Assembly (NCBI GenBank): GCA_021531385.1
Contig: JAFBIR010000008.1
Span: 94,936-158,935 of the forward strand
From: Parabacteroides distasonis
Lineage (GTDB): Bacteria > Bacteroidota > Bacteroidia > Bacteroidales > Tannerellaceae
DNA: 64,000 nt
Direction of reading: 5' to 3'
The position numbers were made by a program, and so were the translations under genes. Every line of letters begins with the position of its first letter. Position 1 is the stretch's first letter. Below, one piece after another: positions 40,400 to 51,316 of the stretch. The notes under the pieces are model-generated. The model did not search any database, had not been told where the DNA came from, and saw only the letters and a list, made by a program, of their open reading frames with translations.

Positions 40400-43300
40400 A
40401 TGGCCTTTAGAAAAGAAAACAAGATAAAGAGTAACTTTTCAAAAATCACGATCGGCCTGGCTTCTCCGGAGGAGATCTTGGAGAATTCCAGTGGCGAGGT
40501 TTTGAAGCCGGAAACGATTAACTATCGTACGTACAAGCCTGAGCGCGATGGTTTGTTCTGCGAGCGCATCTTCGGTCCTGTTAAGGATTACGAGTGCCAT
40601 TGCGGTAAATACAAGCGTATTCGTTACAAGGGCATTGTCTGCGACCGTTGTGGCGTTGAAGTTACGGAAAAGAAGGTACGTCGCGAGCGTATGGGACACA
40701 TTCATCTGGTCGTTCCTGTCGCTCACATTTGGTATTTCCGTTCTTTGCCTAACAAAATCGGTTATTTGTTAGGTTTGCCGACCAAGAAATTGGACTCTAT
40801 CATCTATTATGAGCGCTATGTGGTCATTCAGGCCGGTGCGGCTGAGACGGTGGCTGATTTAGATCTCTTGTCTGAGGAGGAGTACCTGGACGTACTCGAT
40901 AGCCTGCCCAAGGAGAACCAGCTGCTGGAGGATACTGATCCCAACAAATTCATTGCCAAGATTGGTGCAGAGGCTGTTTATGATCTGTTGGCTCGCTTGG
41001 ATCTTGACTCCCTCTCTTATGAGTTGCGTCACCGTGCCAATACGGATAGCTCACAGCAACGTAAGAACGAGGCGTTGAAGCGTTTGCAGGTAGTGGAGTC
41101 ATTCCGCGCTTCTCGCGGACGTAATAAGCCGGAGTGGATGATCATGAAGGTGATCCCCGTTATCCCGCCTGAGCTTCGTCCGTTGGTTCCGCTGGATGGT
41201 GGCCGTTTCGCTACTTCCGATTTGAATGATTTGTATCGTCGGGTGATTATTCGTAATAATCGTCTGAAACGATTGATTGATATTAAGGCTCCGGAGGTCA
41301 TCTTGCGTAATGAGAAGCGTATGCTGCAAGAGGCTGTGGATTCGTTGTTCGATAACTCTCGTAAGTCGAGCGCGGTGAAGACGGATGCGAACCGTCCGTT
41401 GAAGTCCCTCTCTGATAGCTTGAAGGGTAAGCAGGGACGTTTCCGTCAGAACTTGTTGGGTAAGCGTGTCGATTATTCCGCACGTTCCGTTATCGTCGTG
41501 GGTCCGGAGTTGAAGATGCACGAGTGCGGTTTGCCGAAGAACATGGCGGCTGAGCTCTATAAGCCGTTCATCATCCGTAAGCTCATTGAGCGCGGTATCG
41601 TGAAGACGGTGAAATCGGCGAAGAAGATCGTTGATCGTAAGGAGCCGGTGGTTTGGGACATCTTGGAGTATGTAATGAAGGGCCATCCGGTGTTGTTGAA
41701 CCGTGCCCCGACGTTGCACCGTTTGGGTATCCAGGCCTTCCAGCCGAAATTGATCGAGGGTAAGGCTATTCAGTTGCACCCGCTGGCTTGTACTGCGTTC
41801 AACGCCGACTTCGATGGTGACCAGATGGCCGTTCACTTGCCGTTGGGTAATGAGGCTGTTTTGGAGGCCCAGATGTTGATGTTGGCTTCTCATAATATCT
41901 TGAACCCGGCGAATGGTGCGCCGATCACCGTGCCTTCACAGGATATGGTGCTTGGTTTGTACTACATCACGAAGCCGCGTAAGGGTACGTTGGGCGAGGG
42001 CTTGACCTTCTACAGCAATGAGGAGGCAACGATCGCTTACAATGAGAAGAAGGTAGATATTCACGCTCCGATCCATGTTTACGTGGAGGATCTCGATGAG
42101 AATGGCCAGTTGGTTAAGAAGATGGTCGAGACTACGGTAGGTCGTTTGATGGTGAACGAGTATGTGCCGAAAGAGGTAGGTTACGTGAACGAGGTATTGG
42201 GCAAGAAGGCCTTGCGTGATATCATTGGTCGGGTGATCAAGGCTTGCGGTGTGGCTCGTACCGCACAATTCTTGGATGACATCAAGAACTTGGGTTACTA
42301 CATGGCCTTCAAGGGTGGTTTGTCATTCAACTTGGCCGACGTATTGATCCCTGAGGAGAAAGAGGCATTGGTACAGAAGGGTTATAACGCTGTTGAGGAG
42401 ACGATGAACAACTATAACATGGGTTTCATCACCAACAACGAGCGCTACAACCAGATTATCGATACATGGACACACGTCAACAGCGAGTTGTCTAACGTTT
42501 TGATTAAGAAGCTGAAGGAAGACAACGACGGATTCAACTCTATCTTCATGATGATGGATTCCGGTGCCCGTGGTTCTAAGGCGCAGATTTGTCAGCTTTC
42601 AGGTATGCGTGGTTTGATGGCTAAGCCGCAGAAGAGTGGTGCCGAGGGTGCGCAGATCATTGAGAACCCGATCTTGTCTAACTTTAAGGAGGGTCTTTCC
42701 GTGTTGGAGTACTTCATCTCTACCCACGGTGCTCGAAAAGGTTTGGCGGATACCGCGTTGAAGACGGCCGATGCCGGTTACTTGACTCGTCGTTTGGTGG
42801 ACGTTTCTCACGACGTGATTGTCAACGAGGAGGATTGTGGCACCTTACGTGGTTTGGTTTGCACCGAGTTGAAGAACAACGAGGATGTGATCGCTACCCT
42901 GTATGAGCGAATTTTGGGTCGTGTCTCTGTGCATGACATTATTCACCCGATCACAGGCGAGATTATCGTTCGTTCCGGTGAGGAGATTCGTGAGGATGCT
43001 GCGCAGAAGATCGAGGAGTCTCCGATCGAGAGCGTAGAGATCCGTTCCGTATTGACTTGCGAGTCAAAGAAGGGTGTTTGTGCGAAGTGCTATGGCCGAA
43101 ACTTGGCTACGAACCGCATGGTTCAGAAGGGCGAGGTTGTCGGTGTCATCGCTGCGCAGTCTATCGGTGAGCCGGGTACGCAGTTGACTTTGCGTACGTT
43201 CCACGTCGGAGGTATCGCGTCAAACATCGCTACAGAGAATAGCTTGACTTCTAAATATGAGGGTACGTTGGAGATCGATGAGTTGCGTACAGTAGAGGCT

Positions 43301-44692
43301 GTCGATGAGGTTTCAGGTAAGAAGCACTTCGTCGTAGTTAGCCGTCTGGCTGAGTTGCGCATCGTGGATCCGAATACGAAGATTGTCTTGTTGACCCACA
43401 ACATTCCTTACGGTTCTAAGCTGTTCTTCGAGAACGGTGCGACCGTGAAGAAGGGCGACACGATCATCGAGTGGGATCCGTTCAACGCCGTGATTGTATC
43501 GGAGGTTTCCGGTAAGATCCAGTATGAGAGCATGGAGGAGAACGTCACTTACAAGGTCGAGAGTGATGAGACAACCGGTTTGACCGAGCGTATCATCATC
43601 GAGTCTAAGGATAAGACGAAAGCACCGGCTGCTCACATCATGGATGAGAACGGTAACTTCTTGAAAAACTACTCTTTACCGTTAGGCGCTCACATCATGA
43701 AAGAGGAGGGCGATATGGTGAAGGCTGGTGAGGTCTTGGTGAAGATCCCGCGTGCGGTAGGTAAGGCTGGTGATATCACCGGTGGTCTGCCCCGTGTCAC
43801 TGAGTTGTTTGAGGCACGTAACCCGTCTAACCCCGCTGTCGTTGCTGAGATCGACGGTGAGGTAGGCTTCGGTAAGATCAAGCGTGGTAACCGTGAGATC
43901 ACCGTTACCTCTAAGTTGGGCGAGGTGAAGAAATATATGGTGCCCCTGTCCAAGCAATTGTTGGTACAGGAGAACGACTATATCCGTGCCGGTATGCCAT
44001 TGTCTGATGGTGCGATCACACCTTCTGATATTTTGGCGATCAAGGGTCCGACGGCTGTTCAGGAGTATATCGTGAACGAGGTACAGGATGTCTATCGTCT
44101 GCAGGGTGTGAAGATCAACGATAAGCACTTCGAGGTTATCGTTCGTCAGATGATGCGCAAGGTAGAGGTGGTTGATCCGGGAGATACACGCTTCTTGGAG
44201 CAGCAGGTAGTCGATAAGTTGGAGGTAATGGATGAGAACGACCGTGTTTGGGGCAAGAAAGTGGTGACCGATCCGGGAGATTCTCAGACGTTGCAGGCTG
44301 GTCAGATCGTGACAGCGCGTAAGCTGCGCGACGAGAACAGTATGTTGAAACGCCGCGACTTGAAGTTGGTTGAGGTGCGTGATGCGATCCCCGCGACAGC
44401 CAATCAGATCCTGCAGGGTATCACGCGTGCGGCCTTGCAGACCAATAGCTTCATGTCGGCAGCCTCCTTCCAGGAGACCACGAAGGTGCTCAACGAGGCC
44501 GCTATCAACGGAAAGGTCGATCGCTTGGAGGGCTTGAAGGAGAATGTGATCTGTGGTCACTTGATCCCGGCAGGTACCGGTCAGCGTGAGTTCGATAAGT
44601 TGATCGTAGGTGCGAAAGAGGATTTCGATCGCATCTATTCGAACCGTCGTGCTGTGGTTGATTTCAATGCCATGGATCGTGATGACGATTAA
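40400..44692 (+). CDS. rpoC: RNA polymerase subunit beta'
   Basis: A 1430-residue RpoC. The N-terminal zinc site is [20 protein letters not shown], the catalytic magnesium loop is [12 protein letters not shown], the bridge-helix/trigger-loop region follows, and the second zinc site lies in [17 protein letters not shown]. The lid and C-terminal portions are complete. It ends at a strong terminator. Confidence 0.99.
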   Translation: MAFRKENKIKSNFSKITIGLASPEEILENSSGEVLKPETINYRTYKPERDGLFCERIFGPVKDYECHCGKYKRIRYKGIVCDRCGVEVTEKKVRRERMGHIHLVVPVAHIWYFRSLPNKIGYLLGLPTKKLDSIIYYERYVVIQAGAAETVADLDLLSEEEYLDVLDSLPKENQLLEDTDPNKFIAKIGAEAVYDLLARLDLDSLSYELRHRANTDSSQQRKNEALKRLQVVESFRASRGRNKPEWMIMKVIPVIPPELRPLVPLDGGRFATSDLNDLYRRVIIRNNRLKRLIDIKAPEVILRNEKRMLQEAVDSLFDNSRKSSAVKTDANRPLKSLSDSLKGKQGRFRQNLLGKRVDYSARSVIVVGPELKMHECGLPKNMAAELYKPFIIRKLIERGIVKTVKSAKKIVDRKEPVVWDILEYVMKGHPVLLNRAPTLHRLGIQAFQPKLIEGKAIQLHPLACTAFNADFDGDQMAVHLPLGNEAVLEAQMLMLASHNILNPANGAPITVPSQDMVLGLYYITKPRKGTLGEGLTFYSNEEATIAYNEKKVDIHAPIHVYVEDLDENGQLVKKMVETTVGRLMVNEYVPKEVGYVNEVLGKKALRDIIGRVIKACGVARTAQFLDDIKNLGYYMAFKGGLSFNLADVLIPEEKEALVQKGYNAVEETMNNYNMGFITNNERYNQIIDTWTHVNSELSNVLIKKLKEDNDGFNSIFMMMDSGARGSKAQICQLSGMRGLMAKPQKSGAEGAQIIENPILSNFKEGLSVLEYFISTHGARKGLADTALKTADAGYLTRRLVDVSHDVIVNEEDCGTLRGLVCTELKNNEDVIATLYERILGRVSVHDIIHPITGEIIVRSGEEIREDAAQKIEESPIESVEIRSVLTCESKKGVCAKCYGRNLATNRMVQKGEVVGVIAAQSIGEPGTQLTLRTFHVGGIASNIATENSLTSKYEGTLEIDELRTVEAVDEVSGKKHFVVVSRLAELRIVDPNTKIVLLTHNIPYGSKLFFENGATVKKGDTIIEWDPFNAVIVSEVSGKIQYESMEENVTYKVESDETTGLTERIIIESKDKTKAPAAHIMDENGNFLKNYSLPLGAHIMKEEGDMVKAGEVLVKIPRAVGKAGDITGGLPRVTELFEARNPSNPAVVAEIDGEVGFGKIKRGNREITVTSKLGEVKKYMVPLSKQLLVQENDYIRAGMPLSDGAITPSDILAIKGPTAVQEYIVNEVQDVYRLQGVKINDKHFEVIVRQMMRKVEVVDPGDTRFLEQQVVDKLEVMDENDRVWGKKVVTDPGDSQTLQAGQIVTARKLRDENSMLKRRDLKLVEVRDAIPATANQILQGITRAALQTNSFMSAASFQETTKVLNEAAINGKVDRLEGLKENVICGHLIPAGTGQREFDKLIVGAKEDFDRIYSNRRAVVDFNAMDRDDD

Positions 44693-44718
44693 GCTATAGA
44701 ATTGTCCAGATAGAAAAG

Positions 44719-44751
44719 GAGCTCGGCAGATAGTTGTCGGGCTCTTTTTTT
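44719..44751 (+). terminator. terminator of the rpoBC operon
   Basis: GAGCTCGGCA and TGTCGGGCTC form a 10-bp stem with two wobble pairs around a short loop, followed by seven T. Confidence 0.9.
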
Positions 44752-44777
44752 ATGCGGTTCGATCGCTTAAAAATCGG

Positions 44778-45045
44778 TTGCCCGTAAGCGCAAAATTCGT
44801 TGCCCGTCCGGTTGAAAAACATTGCCCGTCGTTTTCGAAAACCATGGGCAATGTTTTCAAAAAACACGGGCAATCTTTTTTGAAACTACGGGCAACGAAA
44901 AGTGATCGTAAGGCCTGCAAAAAATCATGCCTACGGAAAATAAATCTCGTAGTAACGCGAGCCACCTTCGCGTTACTACGCAAAATAATTTCTGTTACTA
45001 CGTGGCGAAATTTCCGTAGGCACGTGATTTTATTTCCGTAGTAAT
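44778..45045. repeat. long 22-bp periodic array of half-sites with orientation switch
   Basis: TTGCCCGT starts at 44778, 44800 and 44822; the reverse complement forms ATGGGCAA (44844) and ACGGGCAA (44866, 44888) follow. All six steps are exactly 22 bp. The rhythm continues, with steps of 20-24 bp, through CGTAAGGCC (44907), TGCCTACGG (44928), CGTAGTAAC (44948), GTTACTACG (44972, 44994), CGTAGGCAC (45015) and CGTAGTAAT (45037). Spacers are A/T-rich. The first block could fold into a long interrupted hairpin. No coding frame is convincing here. Confidence 0.85.
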
Positions 45046-45142
45046 GGAAATTTTTCAAGCTGCTCAGAACGTTAAATTCCCAAAAATGCAAGCAACCCTA
45101 TCGGGCAGATTGTATTTCAATGGAAACTTTGAAGTAGGAAAG

Positions 45143-45174
45143 TTTGGTGGTCTCGACGATACCGACTACTTTTG
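45143..45174 (+). promoter_or_regulatory. promoter upstream of the structured leader and BspA-like gene
   Basis: TTTG (45143-45146), a 20-bp spacer and TACTTTTG (45167-45174) match the Bacteroidetes consensus. Transcription would start near 45181, giving a leader of about 330 nt before the ATG at 45509, unusually long. Confidence 0.65.
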
Positions 45175-45180
45175 CCCTTG

Positions 45181-45440
45181 TGTAGCGGTGGCTACATGTA
45201 ACATGATGTGACATAACGTAGAAGCGTTCCGATATTATCTTGGTCTGAAATCTGGAAAATTTCGTCTGTCGAGATAATAGAATGATTAGCCTCTGCGCTT
45301 GTTTTGTTATATATCCCTTTCTTTTTGAGAGGTTCTTATATCTCATTGCAAGCGCGGAGCTATCGTTTTATCATTGACAGACAGGCATTCCAGAGCCTCA
45401 GACCGATGATGAACGATAGTTCCGCGCTTTGTTGTTTTCT
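45181..45440 (+). ncRNA. structured leader RNA or small RNA of unknown class
   Basis: Three inverted repeats lie in order: TGTAGC/GCTACA (45181-45196), ATTATCT/AGATAAT (45234-45278) and an 18-bp stem AAGCGCGGAGCTATCGTT with its complement (45350-45367 and 45412-45429, one G-U pair). The 44-nt apical part of the last has its own ATCAT/ATGAT and AGGC/GCCT pairs, making a branched hairpin. A T-rich tail follows (TTTGTTGTTTTCT). It could be a leader with an attenuator for the surface protein gene or a separate RNA. I do not recognise a known riboswitch class. Confidence 0.5.
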
Positions 45441-45508
45441 CATATAACGCCAACTCCTTCCACGTTTATGCCGATCAACCATGAATTAATCATTAAAATT
45501 CAAACGAT

Positions 45509-48500
45509 ATGAAGCGATTTATGCTATTGCTGGCTTTCCTGATCAGTGTCGGGACCAGCGTTTGGGGACAAGATGATCCCGTGCCTTCCACTTCGAAGAC
45601 AGTAAATTTAAGTGTGACAGAGGGGCAAGGAGAAACAGTAACTCAAGGGCTAACACTTGCTGCCGCTCTGGGTGATGAAGCCAATTCTATTACTGAATTG
45701 AAGATTACCGGTCCATTGACTACGGAAGATTTTGCTACGTTGAAAAGTATGTCGATGTTGCAGGTGCTGGATATGGGGGAGGTTAGTGATTTACCTAAAG
45801 AATCGATAACTATTGAAGGTGACACAAAAGAAAGAAATATTATACCCCAAGCTACATTTGAGAACAACTATAAATTGTCCAAAGTAGTTTTGCCGCAATG
45901 TGTTGAGGTATTGCAATATAGAGCTTTCGGAACATGTACTTCTTTGGGTACAATTGATTTTTCTAAAGCTACCGAATTAAAAGAAATAGGGGCATGTGCT
46001 TTTTCTAAATGCTCCAGCCTAAGCCTTGTTGATTTATCAAATTGTACAAAGCTCGTTACAATATATAGTGAAGCCTTTGCGGCTTGTAACAATTTAAAAG
46101 AAATTAACCTATCAGCATGCACTAAGCTTAAAACTATAGGTAGTACTGCTTTTTCTTCATGCTCTTTATTGGATAAGGTGGATCTGACGAATTGTTCTGC
46201 CCTATCTTCAATAGGAAATGGGGCCTTTTCTTCGTGTAAAGCTTTATCTTCATTTATTGTTGTTGGGTGTACTGCGCTTTCAGAAATAAATGAGCGGGCA
46301 TTTTGGGCTTGTGAAGCTTTAAACGATTTTGGATTTCAGTCTCTTTCTCAATTGAAATCAATCGGTATTTCAGCATTTGCTTCAACTGGCCTTAATGGAA
46401 CAATCGTGTTTGGAACAGGCTTGCAACAAATTGGCAATTATGCCTTTGAAAATACTGGAATTGAAGTGGTAGATTTCACGGCATGCACAGCTTTATCATC
46501 AATAAGTATGTTGTCTTTAAGATTGCCGGAATTGAAGGAGATCAAAATAAATAATCAAGCATATCTCTCTGATGATGGTATCCTTTACAATAAAGAGGAA
46601 ACAGAATTAATCTATTATCCTGCAAATAAGGAAGGAACTGAATTTAGAATTCCTAATACAGTGGCTGTGATTGGATCTGAGGCCTTTTATTTAATGAAAC
46701 ACTTAAAACAAATTACAGTTCCCAATTCTGTAACGAGCATTGGAGAGAGAGCGTTTGGGGATACCTATAATCGTTTATCTGTTATTTTTGAAAATCAAAC
46801 TCCCATCGGTCTTCCTCATGATATTGGATTGGCAGAAGCTTTGGTTTATGTGCCTAAGGGTTCGTTAGAGTCTTATAAACGTACTGCTGTGTGGCAAAAC
46901 TACACGTTGATCGAAACAGGTGCTGCAGGTACAACTGTGGAGTTAATATCTGCTGGAACATTGGCATCAAAACTAAATGGTGTAGATTTAGGTACTATTC
47001 AAGATTTGAAAATTTCTGGCCCGATGAATGCCAGCGACTTTGAGGTGATCAAGCAAATGACGCTGCTTACCAAAGTAAATCTGAGTGGGGCGACAATGGA
47101 GGAAAATAGGTTGCCGAACAATGCTTTCAGGAATCTTTCTTATTTGAAAGAAGTTAAATTGACGGATGAGATCGCGGTCATTGGTGATTATGCTTTTTAT
47201 TATCTTACTAACTTAGAGACGGTGAATCTGCCTACTTCATTGGAAAGCATAGGAATCAATGCTTTTGATCATTGTACAAGATTGCAGGAGATTGACTTGT
47301 CCTCCTTGGAACACTTACGCAGCATAGGAAGCAATGCTTTCCAGAGTTGTAGTGCTATTCCAGTATCCTTGACTTTGCCATCTTCATTAGAGTATATAGG
47401 ATATAATGCGTTTGAAAGCACAGGTGTAACTTCTGTTGATTTTTCCACTACTCTATTGAAAACAATAGAACCATATGCATTTCGATATTGTGCAATTTCT
47501 GGAAATTTATCTTTCCCTGCGACATTGACGTATATAGGTAATGGGGCATTCGATGCTGCAACCCCATCATCTATCAAGTTGAAATCTGCAGAAATAGTTA
47601 GTTTGGGTAACTCAGATGTATTTAAGTCAGCTAAGAAAACAACTTGCGAAGTCTATGTGCCGAAAGGCTTAGGAGCAACTTACAAGGCCGATACTTATTG
47701 GTCTCCGTTTGCAAAGATTATGGAGTATGGCAATTTAGTTGTAACTTCTGTGAACAATAGTAATTACGGTTCGGTGAATGGAGGAGGTGCATATGAAAAA
47801 GATGAACAGGTGACTTTGAGTGCGGTTTTCAGGGAAGATTATTGGGATTGGCAAAAGTATGTGCATCTGTTTGCCGGCTGGTATGAAGGTGACAACCGAG
47901 TAGGGGATGATATTACCTATACGTTTTCAATGGGTGAGACTGATAAAGCTGTTTCTGCACGTTTTGAAAGGATCTATTTTGATAGTTATAATAGATCGGA
48001 TTTCCCGTTGAGCTATACAGATAGGACTGATAAGTCCATTACGGTGAGTGTGGATTTGAGCGGCCTTTCTAATGATCAGCTGTACTATGGTTGGTATGAT
48101 AATAATGATCAATTGATTACAAAAGAGACCTCCATCACTGTTTCAGCTGGAGAGGGTGATCGTACTTATACCGCACGTATCGGTGGCTCTTTTGCTCCTA
48201 TCCGCGGATTGATTGACGATTCGAATAAGATTGATGGGCAGGATGTGTATGTTGATGGTCCTATAACAGTAGAGGGTACTAAAACATGGAAACCTAATTC
48301 CCTAAAATTTGTTTGGGGATACAACCCCTCTTTATTGGTGAACTCACCGATGGAGGTAAATAAGGTCAACGTATATACAGATGATATGTATTTACATACT
48401 CAAAATCATACAGGTTGGTTGTTCATGTGTTTCCCTTACAAACTGAAGGTTACTGATATTCTACAGCGAAGCGGTGAGGATGGACAAATAGTTGTGCGTG

Positions 48501-49630
48501 AATATGATGGCAATGCTCGTGCAACCAATGGTATGGGGGAGTCTTGGAAGCAACTTGGAGTAGATGCGACGATGGAGGCTAACAAAGGTTACATTTTCCG
48601 TTCGAATCGAGTTGAGGGTTATGAATTTAACTCCTCTATCGACAATATGAATGAACTCTTTAATCGTGAAACAGTCGCCATTCCACTTCCGGATCATGCT
48701 TCCACTGCGGCATCGGATGCGAACTGGAACTTAGTGGGTAATCCTTTCCCCTGTTATTTCAGTGTAAAGCAGTTGTTTGATGATGGATTGGACGGTACCG
48801 TGACGGTTTGGTCGGACGATATTCAGAACTATGAATACTATACGCAGGATGATGAGGGCGTTTATTTGGCTCCGCTGACTGCCTTCTTTATCCAACATAG
48901 CGGCAGTACATCAAGCGTGATCTTTAAGCCAGAGGGGCGTGTGGCTGCACTGCCTACGACCCGTGCGGCCCTGGCTGAATTGCGGAGTGACATGGGCCGA
49001 GAGGTAATCAACCTGCAGTTGGCGAACGACTCTCTGAGCGACAAGACCCGCGTGGTCTTTAACGAGGCCGCCTCTACCGACTATGAGCTGGGCAAGGATG
49101 CGGCGAAGTTCAGCAGTATGAACAACAACGCTCCCTCTCTCTATTCCTTAGATGCGCAGAACCAACAGTTGGCTATTAACGAGCGTCCGGTTGGCAACGG
49201 TGTGGTACGCTTGGGTTGCTACATCGGTGTGAAGGGCAGCTATACACTTTCCGCAAAGGAGGCATTGGCGAGCGATCTCTACCTCTATGATACAGAGACG
49301 GGTGCCTCTTGCAACTTGCGAGAGACCAGTTATACCTTCACGGCTGAGGCAGGCGTTTGCAACAACCGCTTCGAGCTGCGTACTTCACTGAAAGGCACGG
49401 GTGTTGAGGTCGTTGAAGGATTCAGCTGGCAGGTGGCGGGCGATCAGTTGCAGCTGAATGGTTTACCCGTGGGTGCGACAGTCAGTCTGTTTGATGCGAA
49501 TGGCCGGATGCGGTTCACGGGAGATGCGACTACGGCAGCAGCGGGTATCGCTTTGCCACAAAGTGGTATCTATTACCTGATCATTCGTACAGCGGAGGGT
49601 GTTTCATCCACAGTATCCATTAAACGATAA
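45509..49630 (+). CDS. BspA-like leucine-rich-repeat surface protein
   Basis: A 1373-residue secreted protein with a signal peptide (MKRFMLLLAFLISVGTSVWG). Most of residues 90-750 are LRR_5/BspA-type repeats (pattern IGSTAFSSCSLLDKVDLTNC). A lead module with ITELKITGPLTTEDFATLK recurs near residue 495 as IQDLKISGPMNASDFEVIK, showing an internal duplication. A bacterial-repeat segment follows (LFAGWYEGDN). The last 80 residues (LFDANGRMRF to GIYYLIIR and SIKR) resemble a type IX secretion sorting domain. Such proteins mediate adhesion in Tannerella and relatives. The first two-thirds are visibly more A/T-rich than the last third, suggesting a mosaic gene. Confidence 0.85.
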   Translation: MKRFMLLLAFLISVGTSVWGQDDPVPSTSKTVNLSVTEGQGETVTQGLTLAAALGDEANSITELKITGPLTTEDFATLKSMSMLQVLDMGEVSDLPKESITIEGDTKERNIIPQATFENNYKLSKVVLPQCVEVLQYRAFGTCTSLGTIDFSKATELKEIGACAFSKCSSLSLVDLSNCTKLVTIYSEAFAACNNLKEINLSACTKLKTIGSTAFSSCSLLDKVDLTNCSALSSIGNGAFSSCKALSSFIVVGCTALSEINERAFWACEALNDFGFQSLSQLKSIGISAFASTGLNGTIVFGTGLQQIGNYAFENTGIEVVDFTACTALSSISMLSLRLPELKEIKINNQAYLSDDGILYNKEETELIYYPANKEGTEFRIPNTVAVIGSEAFYLMKHLKQITVPNSVTSIGERAFGDTYNRLSVIFENQTPIGLPHDIGLAEALVYVPKGSLESYKRTAVWQNYTLIETGAAGTTVELISAGTLASKLNGVDLGTIQDLKISGPMNASDFEVIKQMTLLTKVNLSGATMEENRLPNNAFRNLSYLKEVKLTDEIAVIGDYAFYYLTNLETVNLPTSLESIGINAFDHCTRLQEIDLSSLEHLRSIGSNAFQSCSAIPVSLTLPSSLEYIGYNAFESTGVTSVDFSTTLLKTIEPYAFRYCAISGNLSFPATLTYIGNGAFDAATPSSIKLKSAEIVSLGNSDVFKSAKKTTCEVYVPKGLGATYKADTYWSPFAKIMEYGNLVVTSVNNSNYGSVNGGGAYEKDEQVTLSAVFREDYWDWQKYVHLFAGWYEGDNRVGDDITYTFSMGETDKAVSARFERIYFDSYNRSDFPLSYTDRTDKSITVSVDLSGLSNDQLYYGWYDNNDQLITKETSITVSAGEGDRTYTARIGGSFAPIRGLIDDSNKIDGQDVYVDGPITVEGTKTWKPNSLKFVWGYNPSLLVNSPMEVNKVNVYTDDMYLHTQNHTGWLFMCFPYKLKVTDILQRSGEDGQIVVREYDGNARATNGMGESWKQLGVDATMEANKGYIFRSNRVEGYEFNSSIDNMNELFNRETVAIPLPDHASTAASDANWNLVGNPFPCYFSVKQLFDDGLDGTVTVWSDDIQNYEYYTQDDEGVYLAPLTAFFIQHSGSTSSVIFKPEGRVAALPTTRAALAELRSDMGREVINLQLANDSLSDKTRVVFNEAASTDYELGKDAAKFSSMNNNAPSLYSLDAQNQQLAINERPVGNGVVRLGCYIGVKGSYTLSAKEALASDLYLYDTETGASCNLRETSYTFTAEAGVCNNRFELRTSLKGTGVEVVEGFSWQVAGDQLQLNGLPVGATVSLFDANGRMRFTGDATTAAAGIALPQSGIYYLIIRTAEGVSSTVSIKR

Positions 49631-49635
49631 GCGGT

Positions 49636-51239
49636 ATGAAAACGTGGAATACCTATATTATACTGCTCTTGGCGTGGCTCCTCTCTGGAGCTGCTGCCGA
49701 GCTGCGGGCACAGACGTGGGATCCTGATTCCCCGCCTGAGCCAGGTCTGCTGAGTGTGACGTTGACCTCTTCGCCAGCCGGATGCGCCTATTTCAGTCAG
49801 ACAGGGAATGGTATGTACGCTTCGGGCACGGAGGTAACCATCTCTGTGGAGCCTTATCAAGACTATGATTTCGTGGCATGGGTGGACGAGCAGGGTGCTC
49901 AGTTGACGACTGAGTCGAGTTATACCTTCACGGTGACGAAGAACCGCCGCTTCACGGCTCAGTTGCAATTCAATCCGAAAGAAAATCCTGCTGAACCGGG
50001 TGGTAGCTATTATAAATTGGTCACGACTGCAAGTCCGACTAACGGTGGCTGGATTGCGCAAAGTGGACAGGGAATTTATGAGGTGGGGGAGTCGGTGACG
50101 CTGACCGCCTACGCCTATCCTGATTATGCATTCAGCCACTGGGAGCGACAAGGGGAGCGTGTGGGCGATGAGCTAACCTTGACCTTCACGATGCCGAGCA
50201 ACCATGCCTATTACACCGCTGTTTACACTTGGAATCCTGCCAGCCCTTCCGAGCCGGGGCAAGCTACGGCTTTTGGCTCTACTTGCAAAACAACCTGCCT
50301 GAAGGAGGCTATGTGGCGCAGAGTGGTAATGGCGTTTATACCTTGGGCAGTGAGGTGACGGTAGAGGCCTCGCCCTATATCGGCTATCAGTTTGATGGCT
50401 GGTATGCCAATGGCCAATTGCTTTCAACCCGATATGCCTATACGTTCACGATCCAAGTGGCTCGTATGACGGTGGAGGCACGCTTCTCCAAGAAGCCGAC
50501 CTCTCCCGGCACGCCATCTGAGCCAACCACGCCTGATACCCCTACGGTGGACATTAAACCTGAGGGTGAGTCGGGAGCGGCCTCGCATGGTGAGATTCAG
50601 GTACAGGGCTTGGCCATCCCTGGTCAGAAGATTACGGTGACGGCACTTCCTGAGGAGGGGTATGCTTTTGAAGGTTGGTATCTGAATGGTGAACTGATTG
50701 AGGATGCGGAGAAGGTATATCAACTGATGGTGGAGAATGACACCCAGAGCTTGGTGGCGAAGTTTCGTGAGTTGCCTTTTCAGTTGACGTTGGATGGAGG
50801 AACGAAAGGTTGGGCAGAAGTAGCTTGCTATCGAGGTACGATTGCCCGTCTGCAGGCCAAGGAGGTGACTGGATATACCTTCTTAGGCTGGTATCGTGGA
50901 GAGACGTTGCTCTCAAAAGCGTTACGTTATGAATTGGATGTAACCTCTTTGCGTGCATCCTTGCCACAGGTGACCGCTAAATATGTTGAAGGTGCGACTG
51001 CCAATGCTTCGATTGCTTCTGCTTCGGAGGTGGTTCGGCTCTATGCGCAAGCTGGATTGCTTCATATCGAACCACGTTGTGCTGAGCCGTTAGAGGTATG
51101 GGTCGTTGCCGTTCAAGGCCGTACGCTCTATCATGGTTGGCTAAGCGATGCCGTACAGTTATCCGTTCCTTCGGGTTTTTGCCTTGTCTGGATGCAACGG
51201 CGGGGTGAACGATTTGTCCAAAAGTTGATTATAGATTAA
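49636..51239 (+). pseudogene. secreted bacterial-repeat protein interrupted by a frameshift
   Basis: The first frame (49636-50358) has a signal peptide (MKTWNTYIILLLAWLLSGAA) and two repeats of the type GGWIAQSGQGIYEVGESVTL. Homology then continues in another frame (LPEGGYVAQSGNGVYTLGSE) to a stop at 51239. The switch falls at the GGGG run at 50256-50259: one extra G would give EPGASYGFW, matching EPGGSYYK of the previous repeat. The restored protein would have 534 residues with InlB-B/bacterial-repeat modules and a degraded C-terminal beta domain. This may be a true mutation, slipped-strand variation or a sequencing error. It starts 5 bp after the BspA-like gene, so the two form one operon. 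Confidence 0.8.
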
Positions 51240-51316
51240 TTCCCGTTAGTTACGACGGGTAGGGGAGGTGCCCCCTGCTTCCGTCGTAGCTGCGGATTAT
51301 ACGGATAATCTATCCT

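Noticed and set aside
45350..45429. Invertible promoter of the Bacteroides DNA-inversion type
   Set aside because: The 18-bp inverted repeats are only 44 bp apart and enclose no promoter, while known invertible regions are much longer. An RNA hairpin is the better explanation.
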